Source of the DNA: Aminivibrio sp.
Lineage (GTDB): Bacteria > Synergistota > Synergistia > Synergistales > Aminobacteriaceae
DNA: 64,000 nt
Assembly (NCBI RefSeq): GCF_016756745.1
Contig: NZ_JAESIH010000051.1
Location: 62,001 to 126,000 of the forward strand
Direction: 5' to 3'
Part shown: piece after piece, positions 1 through 7,409 of the stretch
Position numbering within the stretch: the stretch's first letter is position 1
Layout of the letters: each line of letters starts with the position of its first letter
Notes under the pieces: generated by a model
What the model saw: only the letters and a program-made list of their open reading frames with translations
Databases searched by the model: none
What the model was told of the DNA's origin: nothing
Made by a program: the position numbers and the translations under genes

Positions 1-16
1 AGAGGATTTTTTCAAC

Positions 17-1120
17 ATGACAAAGGACAATTCGATTTTCAGAGCGCTTGCCCTCGGGCAGAGCATCTGGTGCGACTTTCTCAGCAGGGATCTTCTTCGT
101 TCCGGCAGGCTGGACAAAATGATCGAAGAAGGTGTGCGGGGAGTGACGACCAATCCCTCCATATTTGAGAATGCCATAGGAAAGACCTCCGATTATGACG
201 GGGACATTCTTTCCATGGTAAGGCAGGGAAAAAACAGGGAAGAAATCTATACATCTCTTACCGTGGCCGACGTTCGGGAGGCTGCCGACCGGTTCTTCCC
301 GATATACGCCGGGAGCGGCGGCAAGGATGGTTTCGTAAGCCTTGAAGTCAGCCCTCTTCTCGCCCACGACGCGGAAGGAACGGTGTCGGAGGCGCAGACC
401 CTTGCCCGGCTCACGGAAAAGAAAAACGTCATGATCAAGATTCCGGCGACCCCGGAGGGCATGAAGGCGATCCGCCGCTGCATTGCCCTGGGCATCAACG
501 TGAACGCTACGCTCATTTTTTCGGTACGGCAGTATCGTGAAGTGGCTGAGGCTTTCATTGCAGGCCTTGAGGATCGGGCATCGGAGGGAAAGCCGCTTTC
601 GGGCATTGCCTCCGTAGCTTCACTTTTCGTGAGTCGTGTGGATACGGCAGTGGACAAGCTTCTCGCTTCCAAAGACACAGGAGGAGCCCTCGCCGGCAAA
701 ATTGCCGTGGACAACGCACGGGCAGCCTACATGGACTTTGAGATCATCTTGTCCGGCCCCCGCTGGCGCTCTCTTGAAGAAAAGGGAGCCCAGGTTCAGC
801 GGCTTCTCTGGGCAAGCACGGGAACAAAGAATCCTGACTATTCGCCGACCATGTACGTGGATTCCCTCATCGGCCCCCATACCGTCAACACAATTCCGCC
901 CGCGACCCTTGAGGCCTTTCTCGCCGGAGGGACCGTCGGCCTGACCGTCACGTCAGACAGGGAAGGGATGAAACGCAGACTCGATAAGCTTGCAGCCCTC
1001 GGCATCTCCCTCGATGAAGTGACCGACAGGCTGCTCGAAGAGGGGCTGGATGCTTTTGAAAAAGCCTATATCCTTCTGCTCGAGGTGATAGAGAAAAAAG
1101 GGCAGTCACTGGCCGGCTGA
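17..1120 (+). CDS. tal: Transaldolase
   Basis: This 367-residue protein should interconvert sedoheptulose 7-phosphate plus glyceraldehyde 3-phosphate with erythrose 4-phosphate plus fructose 6-phosphate in the cytoplasmic pentose phosphate pathway. The N-terminal region has the transaldolase signature GVTTNPSIFENAI near residues 41-53. The Schiff-base lysine lies in VMIKIPATPEG near residue 140. The length fits the longer TalB/actinobacterial-type branch rather than the short 220-residue MipB/TalC type. The start is chosen because AGAGGA lies about 10 bases upstream. The gene begins almost at the window edge, so its upstream operon partner is not visible. The consensus promoter of tRNA-Ala follows 33 bases after the stop. 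Confidence 0.93.
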   Translation: MTKDNSIFRALALGQSIWCDFLSRDLLRSGRLDKMIEEGVRGVTTNPSIFENAIGKTSDYDGDILSMVRQGKNREEIYTSLTVADVREAADRFFPIYAGSGGKDGFVSLEVSPLLAHDAEGTVSEAQTLARLTEKKNVMIKIPATPEGMKAIRRCIALGINVNATLIFSVRQYREVAEAFIAGLEDRASEGKPLSGIASVASLFVSRVDTAVDKLLASKDTGGALAGKIAVDNARAAYMDFEIILSGPRWRSLEEKGAQVQRLLWASTGTKNPDYSPTMYVDSLIGPHTVNTIPPATLEAFLAGGTVGLTVTSDREGMKRRLDKLAALGISLDEVTDRLLEEGLDAFEKAYILLLEVIEKKGQSLAG

Positions 1121-1153
1121 TTTTTTCTCTGTTTATTTTTCATTCCGGTCGGG

Positions 1154-1182
1154 TTGACAGAATCGGCGAGGCTCCTTATAAT
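1154..1182 (+). promoter_or_regulatory. Consensus sigma-70 promoter of tRNA-Ala
   Basis: TTGACA at 1154-1159 and TATAAT at 1177-1182 are both perfect matches to the housekeeping consensus with the ideal 17-base spacer. Transcription should start near 1189, about 11 bases before the mature tRNA 5' end. Confidence 0.92.
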
Positions 1183-1199
1183 ACTCCCGTTGTGCGTAA

Positions 1200-1275
<76 letters not shown>

Positions 1276-1302
1276 AGGACAAAGAAACAGGTAGAGCATA
1301 AA

Positions 1303-1354
1303 GATTCCGATGGAGACGCCCGGCATTTCAATGTCGGGCGTCTTCATCGGAATC
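1303..1354 (+). other. Long imperfect hairpin after tRNA-Ala
   Basis: Arms at 1303-1326 and 1331-1354 are inverted repeats of 24 bases with only two differences, both giving G-U pairs in RNA. The hairpin starts 28 bases after the tRNA. No T-tract follows, so it may be a processing or protection hairpin or a weak terminator rather than a classic intrinsic terminator. Confidence 0.6.
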
Positions 1355-1414
1355 AGGAAGATGCCCGGCATACTCCAGACTGAAGGACAATCCCCGGCGA
1401 TGCAGCGGAACGGA

Positions 1415-1704
1415 CCCCTAAATCCGCTAATCTTTCAGGCAGAGGGAGTGTCGCCGGGCATACGGTGAATTCGCCCTCCCCAGGGGCGAAGAGATCTCGC
1501 TCCGCGCTTTTTGCTGATGAATCCCCCGGGGGGAGGGCGCCTGAGGGGAAAAGAAACCGGCACGGACGTCGGTTTCACAGGCAGACAACAGGCGAACTCA
1601 GGGAGCCGCGGGACTCGCCCGGGCAGTTGTCACGAACGACAATCTGCACCCCCTGCCCAAGTAGTCCCCGTGACGCTCCCCGCCGGGGTGCGGATTTAGG
1701 GGAC
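1415..1704 (+). repeat. Family-1 interspersed repeat, copy A (full length)
   Basis: This roughly 290-base GC-rich element starts with CCCCTAAATCCGC and ends with GCGGATTTAGGGG, so the termini are inverted repeats. Inside are several self-complementary segments, for example the inverted repeat around TTGTC-ACGAAC-GACAA. Near-identical copies occur at 2461, 13884 and 31720, with shortened copies at 22803 and 60242. The imperfect symmetry extends outward into the flanks here (GCGGAACGGA before, CCGCCCCGC after). A 62-codon reading frame inside is judged not to be a gene. Confidence 0.85.
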
Positions 1705-1735
1705 CGCCCCGCAGTCTTCCAACCCTGTGCATTTA

Positions 1736-1744
1736 TGATATAAT
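1736..1744 (+). promoter_or_regulatory. Extended -10 promoter of the speD leader RNA
   Basis: TGA-TATAAT at 1736-1744 is an extended -10 element with a perfect TATAAT. No good -35 is seen at the right distance, which extended -10 promoters tolerate. It lies just downstream of repeat copy A and would start an RNA near 1751. Confidence 0.6.
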
Positions 1745-1749
1745 TCCTC

Positions 1750-1913
1750 AGGAATTCAAATACGGATGCTCGTCGGAGCAGTGCAGAGGTTACCACCTCT
1801 GCCGAATTTTGATAAAACAGGCGGGAACGGGGAAGTTGCAGGATGGCGGCATCGCCGCCGCCATTGTTTTGATGATCAGGCCGGCCGGTGAGATTATCGG
1901 CCGGCCTTTTTCT
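1750..1913 (+). ncRNA. Structured leader or small RNA upstream of speD
   Basis: Between an extended -10 promoter and a strong terminator lies about 160 bases of hairpin-rich sequence. Visible helices are GCTC-GTCG-GAGC near 1768, GCAGAGGT-TACC-ACCTCTGC at 1783-1802 and GGCGGC-ATC-GCCGCC near 1846. The terminator at 1878-1913 ends it, 42 bases before the speD start. This layout fits either an attenuated leader that controls speD or an independent small RNA. I do not recognise it as a known riboswitch class: no SAM-box, T-box, TPP or guanidine core motifs were found by eye. Confidence 0.45.
1878..1913 (+). terminator. Intrinsic terminator or attenuator before speD
   Basis: A perfect 10-base stem (AGGCCGGCCG with CGGCCGGCCT, loop GTGAGATTAT) is followed by TTTTTCTT. 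Because speD begins 42 bases later without another obvious promoter, read-through of this hairpin may set speD expression. Confidence 0.8.
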
Positions 1914-1954
1914 TCCCTTGGAAAAAAATATCTGCCTGGAAGAGGAGGGGGAAA

Positions 1955-2365
1955 ATGGCACCGCAGGGGTTTCATTTCATAGTGGAGGCTTCAGGGTGCG
2001 GACCTGTCATTTCTCAGGTTGACAGGCTGCAGGAAATTCTGGTGGAAGCGGCGAAAAGGGCCAAAACCCAAGTGTGGTCAGTTTCTTTTCACCGTTTTCC
2101 CCCCGATGGCGTGAGCGGCGTCGTGGTAATCAGCGAATCCCATCTCTCCATCCATACATGGCCCGAAGTGGGGTACATGGCCCTCGATATTTATACCTGC
2201 GGCGAAGAAAGCAAACCTCAGGTTGCAGTGGACTACGTTCTGGAACAGATAGGCGCAAAACAGACTCATATAACGGAAATAACGAGAGGGCTTGACGACG
2301 GGGACATGGAATATTACCACTCCTTTGTCACCTGGCAGGAAGTGCTCAAGCGCAACGGAAACTGA
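1955..2365 (+). CDS. speD: S-adenosylmethionine decarboxylase proenzyme (class 1B type)
   Basis: This 136-residue protein should decarboxylate S-adenosylmethionine to supply aminopropyl groups for spermidine. It belongs to the small prokaryotic family whose proenzyme cleaves itself to make a pyruvoyl group. The cleavage motif SES62HLSIHTWPE is present, so Ser62 would become the pyruvoyl residue, and the later DIYTCG motif carries the proton-donor cysteine. The start is supported by GAGGAGGGGG just upstream. Partners speE and speC lie 10 kb away on the other strand. The gene is preceded by a hairpin-rich leader with a terminator and followed by its own terminator. Confidence 0.93.
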   Translation: MAPQGFHFIVEASGCGPVISQVDRLQEILVEAAKRAKTQVWSVSFHRFPPDGVSGVVVISESHLSIHTWPEVGYMALDIYTCGEESKPQVAVDYVLEQIGAKQTHITEITRGLDDGDMEYYHSFVTWQEVLKRNGN

Positions 2366-2371
2366 CAGCGG

Positions 2372-2411
2372 GGCCCGAAAGAGAAATCCGTTCTCTTCCG
2401 GGCCTTTTTCT
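2372..2411 (+). terminator. Intrinsic terminator of speD
   Basis: GGCCCG plus AAGAGAA pairs with TTCTCTT plus CCGGGCC around a short loop, followed by TTTTTCTTTT. It starts seven bases after the speD stop codon. Confidence 0.88.
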
Positions 2412-2460
2412 TTTCCTGGGGGCCATAAAGGGACAGGCACAATGGAAAGATGGCGGCATT

Positions 2461-2745
2461 CCCCTAAATCCGCAGGCTTTTCAGCCAGAGAGAGTTGTCG
2501 CCGGGCATAGGGTGAATTCGCCCTCCCCGGGGGCGAAAAGGATCTCGCTCTGCGCTCTTTGCTGATGAATCCCCTGGGGAGGGCGCCTGAGGGGAGAGAA
2601 ACCGACACGGATGTCGGTTTCACTGGCAGGCAGCCGGCGAACGCAGGGAGCCGCGGTGGTCGACCGGGCAGTTGTCACGCACGACAATCTGCATCCCCCG
2701 CCCAAGGGAGTATCGGTGACGCTCCCGCCGGGGTGCGGATTTAGG
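2461..2745 (+). repeat. Family-1 interspersed repeat, copy B (full length)
   Basis: This copy begins CCCCTAAATCCGC and ends GCGGATTTAGG, in the same orientation as copy A and roughly 80-90% alike by eye. It fills most of the non-coding stretch between speD and the amidohydrolase operon. It lies just downstream of the speD terminator and ends immediately before a possible promoter at 2755. Confidence 0.85.
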
Positions 2746-2754
2746 AGACAGGTG

Positions 2755-2783
2755 TTGAAAACGTACCGTCCTTATGTTACTTT
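2755..2783 (+). promoter_or_regulatory. Possible promoter of the amidohydrolase-AbgT operon
   Basis: TTGAAA at 2755-2760 and TACTTT at 2778-2783 are separated by 17 bases. The -35 matches well and the -10 only moderately. The gene starts about 165 bases downstream; the rest of that interval shows no clear feature. Confidence 0.35.
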
Positions 2784-2948
2784 ATTTTCCAACTGAGCGG
2801 CAGCAACCGCCGCCATCAACGGCAGCCCCGGCGGCCAAGCGGACCAAGAGCCTGCGTTTTTTCTCATCGATCCTCATCCCTTTTCTTTCTCCCGATGTTC
2901 CTTCTCGGGGAGACTGCACCTGAAAATCATTCTTTTGGAGGAACTGTC

Positions 2949-4151
2949 ATGAATCAGCAGTTAAAACCTGTCGTCGCCCGTTATTTGGAAAGAATACTTG
3001 ACCTGCGCTGCCGGATTCACCGGGAGCCTGAGCTCAGTAACCAGGAAAGCGGAACCGCCGCTCTCGTGGCCGGGGTCCTCCGGGAGACGGGCATGGATGT
3101 GATCGCTGGTTTAGGAGGAAACGGAGTTGTCGGCATCCTCAAGGGAGCGGAGGATGGTCCCTGCGTAGCGCTCCGGGCTGACATGGACGCCCTTCCTATG
3201 GAGGAAAAAACAGGTCACCCCTGCGCTTCCTCAAAAAAAGGAGTAATGCACGCCTGCGGCCATGATGTGCACACAGCATCGCTTCTCGGCGCCGCCCTCG
3301 TCCTCTCCGAGTTGAAAGAACGCATCCGCGGGACTGTCAAGTTCATTTTCCAGCCCGCCGAGGAGGCAAACCCCACGGGAGGGGCCCCCGGCATGATTTC
3401 CGCGGGAGTCCTGGAAAACCCGGCTGTGGATGCGATCTTCGGCATGCATGTATGGCCCTCCCTTGTGACGGGAACAGTGGGGACGAAAGAAGGTCCGCTT
3501 ATGGGGGCTTCCGACAGACTCTTCCTCACCGTGAAGGGAAAGGGAGCTCACGGATCCGAGCCGGAAAACGGTGTGGACGCCATCGCCATCGCCGCCCAGG
3601 TGATCACAGCCCTCCAGACTGTTGTGTCGAGAAACGTCAGCCCCCTCGATGCCGCCGTGGTGTCCATCGGGACCATCCGGGGAGGCAACAGATATAACGT
3701 CATCGCTGATGAAGTCGTCCTCGAGGGGACGGTCAGGACGATCAGCCCCGAAACCCAGGGAAAGATGCCCTCCCGCATAGAATCCATCGCTGCGGGCGTG
3801 GCCCGGGGAATGGGAGGAGACTGCGAAATGGAGTACGTGAAGGGGTACCCCCCGCTCATGAACGATCCGGCCCTGACGAGGCTTGTTTTTTCCACGCTCT
3901 CGGAGATAATCGGTGAGGAGAAGATTGTTCGGGTGGAGAAGCCCGCCCTCGGGGGAGAGGATTTCGCCTTTTTCAGCCGGAAGATCCCGGCCCAGTTCAT
4001 GTGGCTGGGATGCAGGCCCGAGGGAGTGGCGAAGGAAGACATGGCTCCTCTGCACAACAACCGGTTCCTTCCCGACGAGAAGGCTATTCCCCTCGGCGTG
4101 GAAATCCTTGCCGCCTGCGCTCTTGATTTTCTTGCGGCGAAACGAGACTGA
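2949..4151 (+). CDS. M20D-family amidohydrolase (N-acyl amino acid / hippurate hydrolase type)
   Basis: This 400-residue cytoplasmic enzyme should hydrolyse N-acylated amino acids or related amides using metal ions. The family metal motif MHACGHDVHT lies near residue 100, and FQPAEE follows at about residue 137. The distal zinc histidine region (LHNNRFLP) is near the C terminus. The ATG at 2949 is preferred over an upstream ATG at 2895 because GGAGG precedes it by about 9 bases. It is the first of three genes running to an AbgT transporter, with 12 bases to the next gene. This context suggests that imported acyl- or benzoyl-amino acids are the substrates; the exact substrate is not visible from sequence. 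Confidence 0.88.
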   Translation: MNQQLKPVVARYLERILDLRCRIHREPELSNQESGTAALVAGVLRETGMDVIAGLGGNGVVGILKGAEDGPCVALRADMDALPMEEKTGHPCASSKKGVMHACGHDVHTASLLGAALVLSELKERIRGTVKFIFQPAEEANPTGGAPGMISAGVLENPAVDAIFGMHVWPSLVTGTVGTKEGPLMGASDRLFLTVKGKGAHGSEPENGVDAIAIAAQVITALQTVVSRNVSPLDAAVVSIGTIRGGNRYNVIADEVVLEGTVRTISPETQGKMPSRIESIAAGVARGMGGDCEMEYVKGYPPLMNDPALTRLVFSTLSEIIGEEKIVRVEKPALGGEDFAFFSRKIPAQFMWLGCRPEGVAKEDMAPLHNNRFLPDEKAIPLGVEILAACALDFLAAKRD

Positions 4152-4163
4152 AAGGGGATCACC

Positions 4164-5453
4164 ATGACGGTTCTTGGTGAAGAAAAACTGCGGAAGTACA
4201 CAGATCTCAGAAGAGATTTCCATGCCCATGCCGAAACAGGCTGGACGGAATTCCGGACTACGGCACGTATAGCGGGTATTCTTGACTCTCTCGGATATGA
4301 CGTTCTTGTGGGCAGGGACGTGCTTGACCTGGACTCCGTCATGGGACGCCCCTCCGACCAGGAAATCGCCCCTTTCGTTGAGCGGGCCCTTGCCCAGGGA
4401 GCCGATCCCGGGTGGATCAAAAAAATGGACGGTTACACGGGAGCGGTGGCCTTGCTCGACACCGGAAAACCGGGACCGGTCCTTGCGTTCCGTTTTGACA
4501 TCGACGCCGTGGATGTGTCCGAGGCGCAGGACGAGAAGCACCGTCCGTTCCGGGAGGGTTTTTCCTCCATGAACGATAATGCCATGCATTCCTGCGGTCA
4601 TGACGCCCATGCCGTCATCGGCCTCGCCCTTGCGGAACTGCTCATGGAAAGAAAGGATTCCCTCACGGGAGTGATCAAGCTCATCTTCCAACCTGCCGAG
4701 GAAGGTGTCCGGGGAGGGAAAGCCATAGCGGCCAAGGGTTTTCTCGATGATGTGGACTTTTTCCTCGGCGCCCATGTAGGAATGGGGGTTCCCACCGGGA
4801 GCATCTCTCCTGCGTGCGGCGATTTTCTCTGCACCACCAAGTTCGACCTGACCTACAAGGGCAAGGCGGCCCATGCCGGAGGGGCTCCGAATGAAGGCCG
4901 GAACGCCCTGCTCGCGGCGGCCTCCGCCGCCCTAGCCCTTGCCGGAATTCCTCCCCACAAGGACGGGGCGACCAGGATCAATGTGGGAGTCCTCCAGGCA
5001 GGGAGCGGCAGGAACGTTATCCCTTCCAGGGCGGTGATGAAAGTGGAAACCCGCGGCCTGACCATGGATCTGAATTCCTACGTGTACGACAGGGCGATGG
5101 AGATCGTTTCCGGAGCTGCCTCCATGTACGGCGTGGAAATGTCCATGGCGAAGATGGGAGAGGCGGTGGATGCCCTGAGCGACGAAGAGCTGGCCGGGAT
5201 CGTCGGGGAAAAGGCCGTGACTATCGGCGGCATCGAACGACTTGTCCCCCCCATCAGCCTCGGCGGCAGCGAAGATGTTTCCTGGATGATGAGGGCTGTC
5301 CGGAAAAGGGGAGGCAAAGCGGTGTATTTCGTCCTCGGCACCGACATCGCTGCCGGACACCACAACGAGTATTTTGACATCGATGAAAAAGTGCTGGACT
5401 ACGGCCCCGCACTTTTCGCGGAACTGGCCCTTTCTCTTGCGGCCGGAAAATGA
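4164..5453 (+). CDS. M20D amidohydrolase, AbgA-like p-aminobenzoyl-glutamate hydrolase subunit
   Basis: This 429-residue protein has the M20 metal motif MHSCGHDAH near residue 143 and FQPAEEG near residue 176. It carries an extra segment around residues 55-95 (the GRPSDQEIAPF region) as found in AbgA-type proteins. E. coli AbgA and AbgB form a hydrolase that splits p-aminobenzoyl-glutamate. Here the upstream 400-residue paralogue and the downstream AbgT-type transporter give a comparable arrangement. It starts 12 bases after the previous gene, preceded by GGGGATCACC. Substrate specificity is inferred from context only. Confidence 0.85.
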   Translation: MTVLGEEKLRKYTDLRRDFHAHAETGWTEFRTTARIAGILDSLGYDVLVGRDVLDLDSVMGRPSDQEIAPFVERALAQGADPGWIKKMDGYTGAVALLDTGKPGPVLAFRFDIDAVDVSEAQDEKHRPFREGFSSMNDNAMHSCGHDAHAVIGLALAELLMERKDSLTGVIKLIFQPAEEGVRGGKAIAAKGFLDDVDFFLGAHVGMGVPTGSISPACGDFLCTTKFDLTYKGKAAHAGGAPNEGRNALLAAASAALALAGIPPHKDGATRINVGVLQAGSGRNVIPSRAVMKVETRGLTMDLNSYVYDRAMEIVSGAASMYGVEMSMAKMGEAVDALSDEELAGIVGEKAVTIGGIERLVPPISLGGSEDVSWMMRAVRKRGGKAVYFVLGTDIAAGHHNEYFDIDEKVLDYGPALFAELALSLAAGK

Positions 5454-5545
5454 AAGCCTGAAGGAGGTGGGGAGAGAACGGGATATACAAACGAATCATG
5501 AAGGAAAGACAGACTGCCCCATAATTTTGCAAAGGAGGTAATTTC

Positions 5546-7114
5546 ATGGCTGAAACAGTGCCCCCCCAGAAGAGGACTCTGTTCGAGAAATTCATCAAGG
5601 GGATCGAGATCGTCGGAAACATGCTCCCTCATCCCTTCTGGCTTTTCGTCTATCTTTCGATCATCGTCCTCGGACTGTCCTATTATCTTTCCGAGGCCGG
5701 AGTCTCCGTGACCTACATGGCGGCGAAGGCCGGAGAAGCTCCGAAGGAAACCACCGTCACAGTTCTGAACCTTCTCTCTTTCGCTGAAATGAGGAAGTTC
5801 ATGGCCGGCTTCGTTAGAACCTATGTCAATTTCGCACCCCTTGGCCTGATCATCGTCATGACCCTCGGAATCGGCCTCGTGGAGCAGTCCGGGATGATTT
5901 CCGCCCTGATGCGGAAAACCATTCTCGGCGCCCCCTCCTACATGGTAACCGCAGTTCTGGCCCTGGTGGGTATCAACGCCAACCTCGCCTCCGACGCCGG
6001 AATCATCTTCACCCCGGTCATCGGCGGCGCAGTCTTCAAGGCCCTGGGCCGAAATCCCTGGGTCGGCATCATCGCCGGCTTCGCGGCGGCGTCAGGAGGT
6101 TTCACGGCGAACTTCTTCATTGCGGGAACTGACGCCCTCCTCGCCGGAATCACCCAGTCGGCGGCCCAGGGAATGAACGTTCCCGGACCGACCCACCCCC
6201 TTATCAACTGGTACTTCATGGCTGTGGCCACCCTTGTCGTCATGTTCGTCACCACGTGGGTGACTGAGAAATTCACCGTCCGGGTTCTCGGCGATAGCGC
6301 CCACGACAAGGATTCCGACGAGCTGCTGAAGCACGCGGTCACCCCCGAGGAGAACCGGGGACTCCGCTTCGCAGCCTTCATGGCGGTCCTCGTCATCGGC
6401 GTCCTGCTGTACCTCACCCTTCCCGAAGGCTCCTTCTTCCGGGCCGATGACGGAACCATCGTCCCCCGCTCGCCTTTCCTGAGCGGCATAGTGGCCATCC
6501 TCTTCTTCATGTTTTTCTTCATCGGCATCGCCTACGGCTTCGGCGCCGGGACCATCAAGAAAATGGACGACGTGCCAAAGCTCATGCAGAAGGGGCTTGC
6601 CGGAGGATTGAGCTTCATGGTGGTGGTTCTTCCCGCAGCCATTTTCGTCCAGTTCTTCAACGCCAGCAGACTTACCACCATCCTTGCGGTCAACGGCGCC
6701 CACTGGCTCGAAAGGATGAACCTCGGCGGCATTCCGCTGCTCATCATGTTCATCCTCCTCTGCACCTTCATCAACCTGTTCATCACCAGCGGTTCGGCCA
6801 AATGGCTCATCCTGGCGCCCATCTTCGTTCCCATGTTCTCCATCGTGGGCTTCTCGCCGGCTCTTACCCAGTTGGCGTACCGAATCGGCGACTCTTCGTC
6901 CAATATCATCTCCCCCCTGTCGTACTACGTGCCGGTTATTATCGGGCTTCTTGAGCAGTACCGCTCCGACCCGGACACGAAGATAGGCATCGGAACAGTT
7001 ATCTCCCTGGAGATGCCCTATACCATCGCCTACCTCATCTGCTTCACCGCACTGCTCATTGTGTGGTATCTGCTGGGCATCCCCCTGGGCCCAGGCACTT
7101 CCGCGCTGCTGTAG
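5546..7114 (+). CDS. abgT: AbgT-family transporter (p-aminobenzoyl-glutamate type)
   Basis: This 522-residue inner-membrane protein has many hydrophobic segments and the features of the AbgT family. These include NPWVGIIAGFAAASGGFTAN around residues 170-190, GTDALLAGIT and, near the C terminus, GDSSSNIISPLSYYVP. AbgT members either import p-aminobenzoyl-glutamate or export sulfonamides. Linkage to two M20 amidohydrolases favours uptake of acylated amino acids for cleavage inside the cell. The start is set by the strong AAAGGAGG site eight bases before ATG. It ends the operon and is followed by a terminator. Confidence 0.9.
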   Translation: MAETVPPQKRTLFEKFIKGIEIVGNMLPHPFWLFVYLSIIVLGLSYYLSEAGVSVTYMAAKAGEAPKETTVTVLNLLSFAEMRKFMAGFVRTYVNFAPLGLIIVMTLGIGLVEQSGMISALMRKTILGAPSYMVTAVLALVGINANLASDAGIIFTPVIGGAVFKALGRNPWVGIIAGFAAASGGFTANFFIAGTDALLAGITQSAAQGMNVPGPTHPLINWYFMAVATLVVMFVTTWVTEKFTVRVLGDSAHDKDSDELLKHAVTPEENRGLRFAAFMAVLVIGVLLYLTLPEGSFFRADDGTIVPRSPFLSGIVAILFFMFFFIGIAYGFGAGTIKKMDDVPKLMQKGLAGGLSFMVVVLPAAIFVQFFNASRLTTILAVNGAHWLERMNLGGIPLLIMFILLCTFINLFITSGSAKWLILAPIFVPMFSIVGFSPALTQLAYRIGDSSSNIISPLSYYVPVIIGLLEQYRSDPDTKIGIGTVISLEMPYTIAYLICFTALLIVWYLLGIPLGPGTSALL

Positions 7115-7130
7115 CAGAAAAGGCCCATCC

Positions 7131-7159
7131 GGACCCCGGTTTTCCGGGGTCCTTTTTTT
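7131..7159 (+). terminator. Intrinsic terminator of the amidohydrolase-AbgT operon
   Basis: GGACCCCGG pairs perfectly with CCGGGGTCC around a TTTT loop and is followed by seven T residues. The remaining bases up to 7410 hold no gene that I can support; GTACTC (7263) and GAGTAC (7289) form a small inverted repeat of unknown meaning. Confidence 0.92.
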
Positions 7160-7409
7160 CTATCCCCCCGCGGCGGCGGTTTGCGGGGAAACCATACATC
7201 ACCTTTCCTTCCGGACCCCGGCGCTCGTTTATCCCCGATGAAAATAATCCTTTTCGCCTGAAGTACTCTGGACCTGAGAAAAAAGTTGGAGTACACTTTT
7301 CTCCGTGTTTCTCCCGCTGTTATGTATTCCCTTTCTTTCAGTGACGGTTGGGGGAAAAAGGGAAGCAGCGGTGTGGGACAATTCTTTCGAGGTTTGGGGT
7401 GAAACAGAA

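Noticed and set aside
1511-1699. Open frame inside repeat copy A with a similar one in copy B (2559-2744), both translating to a shared glycine/arginine-rich sequence
   Set aside because: The similarity is explained by the repeat itself. Copies C and E lack the start codon or break the frame, several other frames are equally open in this GC-rich element, and there is no ribosome site.
1750-1913. SAM riboswitch or T-box for the speD leader
   Set aside because: No SAM-I core or K-turn sequence and no AGGGTGG-type T-box motif could be found by eye, so no known class is claimed.
3231-4874. 547-codon open frame on the minus strand across the two amidohydrolase genes
   Set aside because: It is antisense to two well-supported genes with family motifs, has histidine- and glycine-rich composition typical of GC-rich antisense frames and no recognisable domain.
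7305-7409. N-terminal extension of the KdnB-like protein from ATG 7305
   Set aside because: The extra 35 residues have no family-like sequence and cross a likely promoter and leader region; ATG 7410 gives a normal dehydrogenase start.
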